A DNA stretch of 14,100 nucleotides from Clostridia bacterium (GTDB lineage Bacteria > Bacillota > Clostridia > Oscillospirales > Acutalibacteraceae), in NCBI GenBank assembly GCA_017414725.1, contig JAFQKZ010000029.1:1-14100 (forward strand), read 5' to 3'. The translations under genes and the position numbers were made by a program. Positions 13,883 to 14,100 of the stretch are shown here, one piece after another. Numbering within the stretch: the stretch's first letter is position 1; the number at the start of each line of letters is the position of its first letter. Below the pieces are notes generated by a model that saw only the letters and a list, made by a program, of their open reading frames with translations, had not been told where the DNA came from and did no database searches.

Positions 13883-14021
13883 TTTCAAGACCCATTTTTT
13901 TATTTTCAATCACAAGCAGAGCCCTGAAAACCGAACGAAGAGGAGGAAAACACGAGATATAATATATAAGATATAAAAAAGGAAGAGAGAAAGTAATATA
14001 AAATTAAAGAGATAAAAAAGT

Positions 14022-14100
14022 AGGACAAACCCTCGACCGATTAGTACTGAGTAGCTGAACACATTACTGTGCTTAGACGCTCAGCCTATCAACCTTGTAG
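14022..14100 (-). rRNA. 23S ribosomal RNA, 3' end
   Basis: The reverse complement reads CTACAAGGTTGATAGGCTG, AGTAATGTGTTCAGCT, GTACTAATCGGTCGAGGG, which is the conserved 3' end of bacterial 23S rRNA. The mature end should lie near 14022 (GGTTTGTCC). The gene runs off the window. The 139 bp between it and folD hold A/T- and purine-rich sequence, with no 5S rRNA and no tRNA that I can see. Confidence 0.92.

Noticed and set aside
13910..14021. 5S rRNA or tRNA between 23S and folD
   Set aside because: The 112-139 bp stretch shows neither 5S motifs nor a cloverleaf and is mostly A/T- and purine-rich.

Overview
The window comes from an AT-rich, low-GC bacterium, most likely a member of the Bacillota (Clostridia-like). 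The reasons are strong GGAGG-type ribosome binding sites, TTG and GTG starts, A/T-rich consensus promoters, a GatB-type amidotransferase, and a GyrA with an intact GyrA box. No phage, transposase, CRISPR or tRNA gene is visible.

Layout. The left half (about 1-6260) is an accessory island between two convergent housekeeping genes. These are gatB (plus strand; only its 3' end is in the window) and gyrA (minus strand). The island holds four secreted, cysteine-rich protein genes: two paralogues on the minus strand, A1 and A2, and two unrelated-looking genes on the plus strand, B and C. It also holds a truncated GNAT acetyltransferase. The joints between these genes contain extra copies of the 3' ends of the flanking core genes: two extra gatB ends (1310-1441, 2895-2983) and two extra gyrA ends (3331-3509, 5036-5140), the gyrA ends with a hairpin beside each. 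The order is gatB, A1, gatB-end, A2 (frameshifted), gatB-end fused to GNAT, gyrA-end, B, gyrA-end, C, gyrA. This looks like repeated capture of cargo genes at the 3' ends of conserved genes, each event leaving a duplicated end. It is the most unusual thing in the window.

The cargo genes share a plan: an N-terminal signal peptide, a beta-rich or low-complexity middle, and a C-terminal Cys/His-rich domain with CxxC pairs. A1, A2 and B each have a promoter matching TTGACA-17-TATAAT exactly. A2 carries a 2-nt frameshift. B appears shortened by a frameshift in an A7 run followed by a stop. Base composition changes inside A1 and A2, from AT-rich at the N-terminus to GC-rich at the C-terminus, which suggests mosaic genes.

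The right half (6087-14100) is ordinary core genome, all on the minus strand. In transcription order it runs: 23S rRNA 3' end, folD, ppa, prfB, a radical SAM/SPASM protein gene, a methylglyoxal-synthase-like gene with a terminator, then a YcxB-like membrane protein gene and gyrA. Two items stand out here. The methylglyoxal-synthase-like protein lacks the catalytic aspartate and the PHEPD motif. The SPASM protein has all its cluster-binding cysteines but no recognisable peptide substrate nearby.
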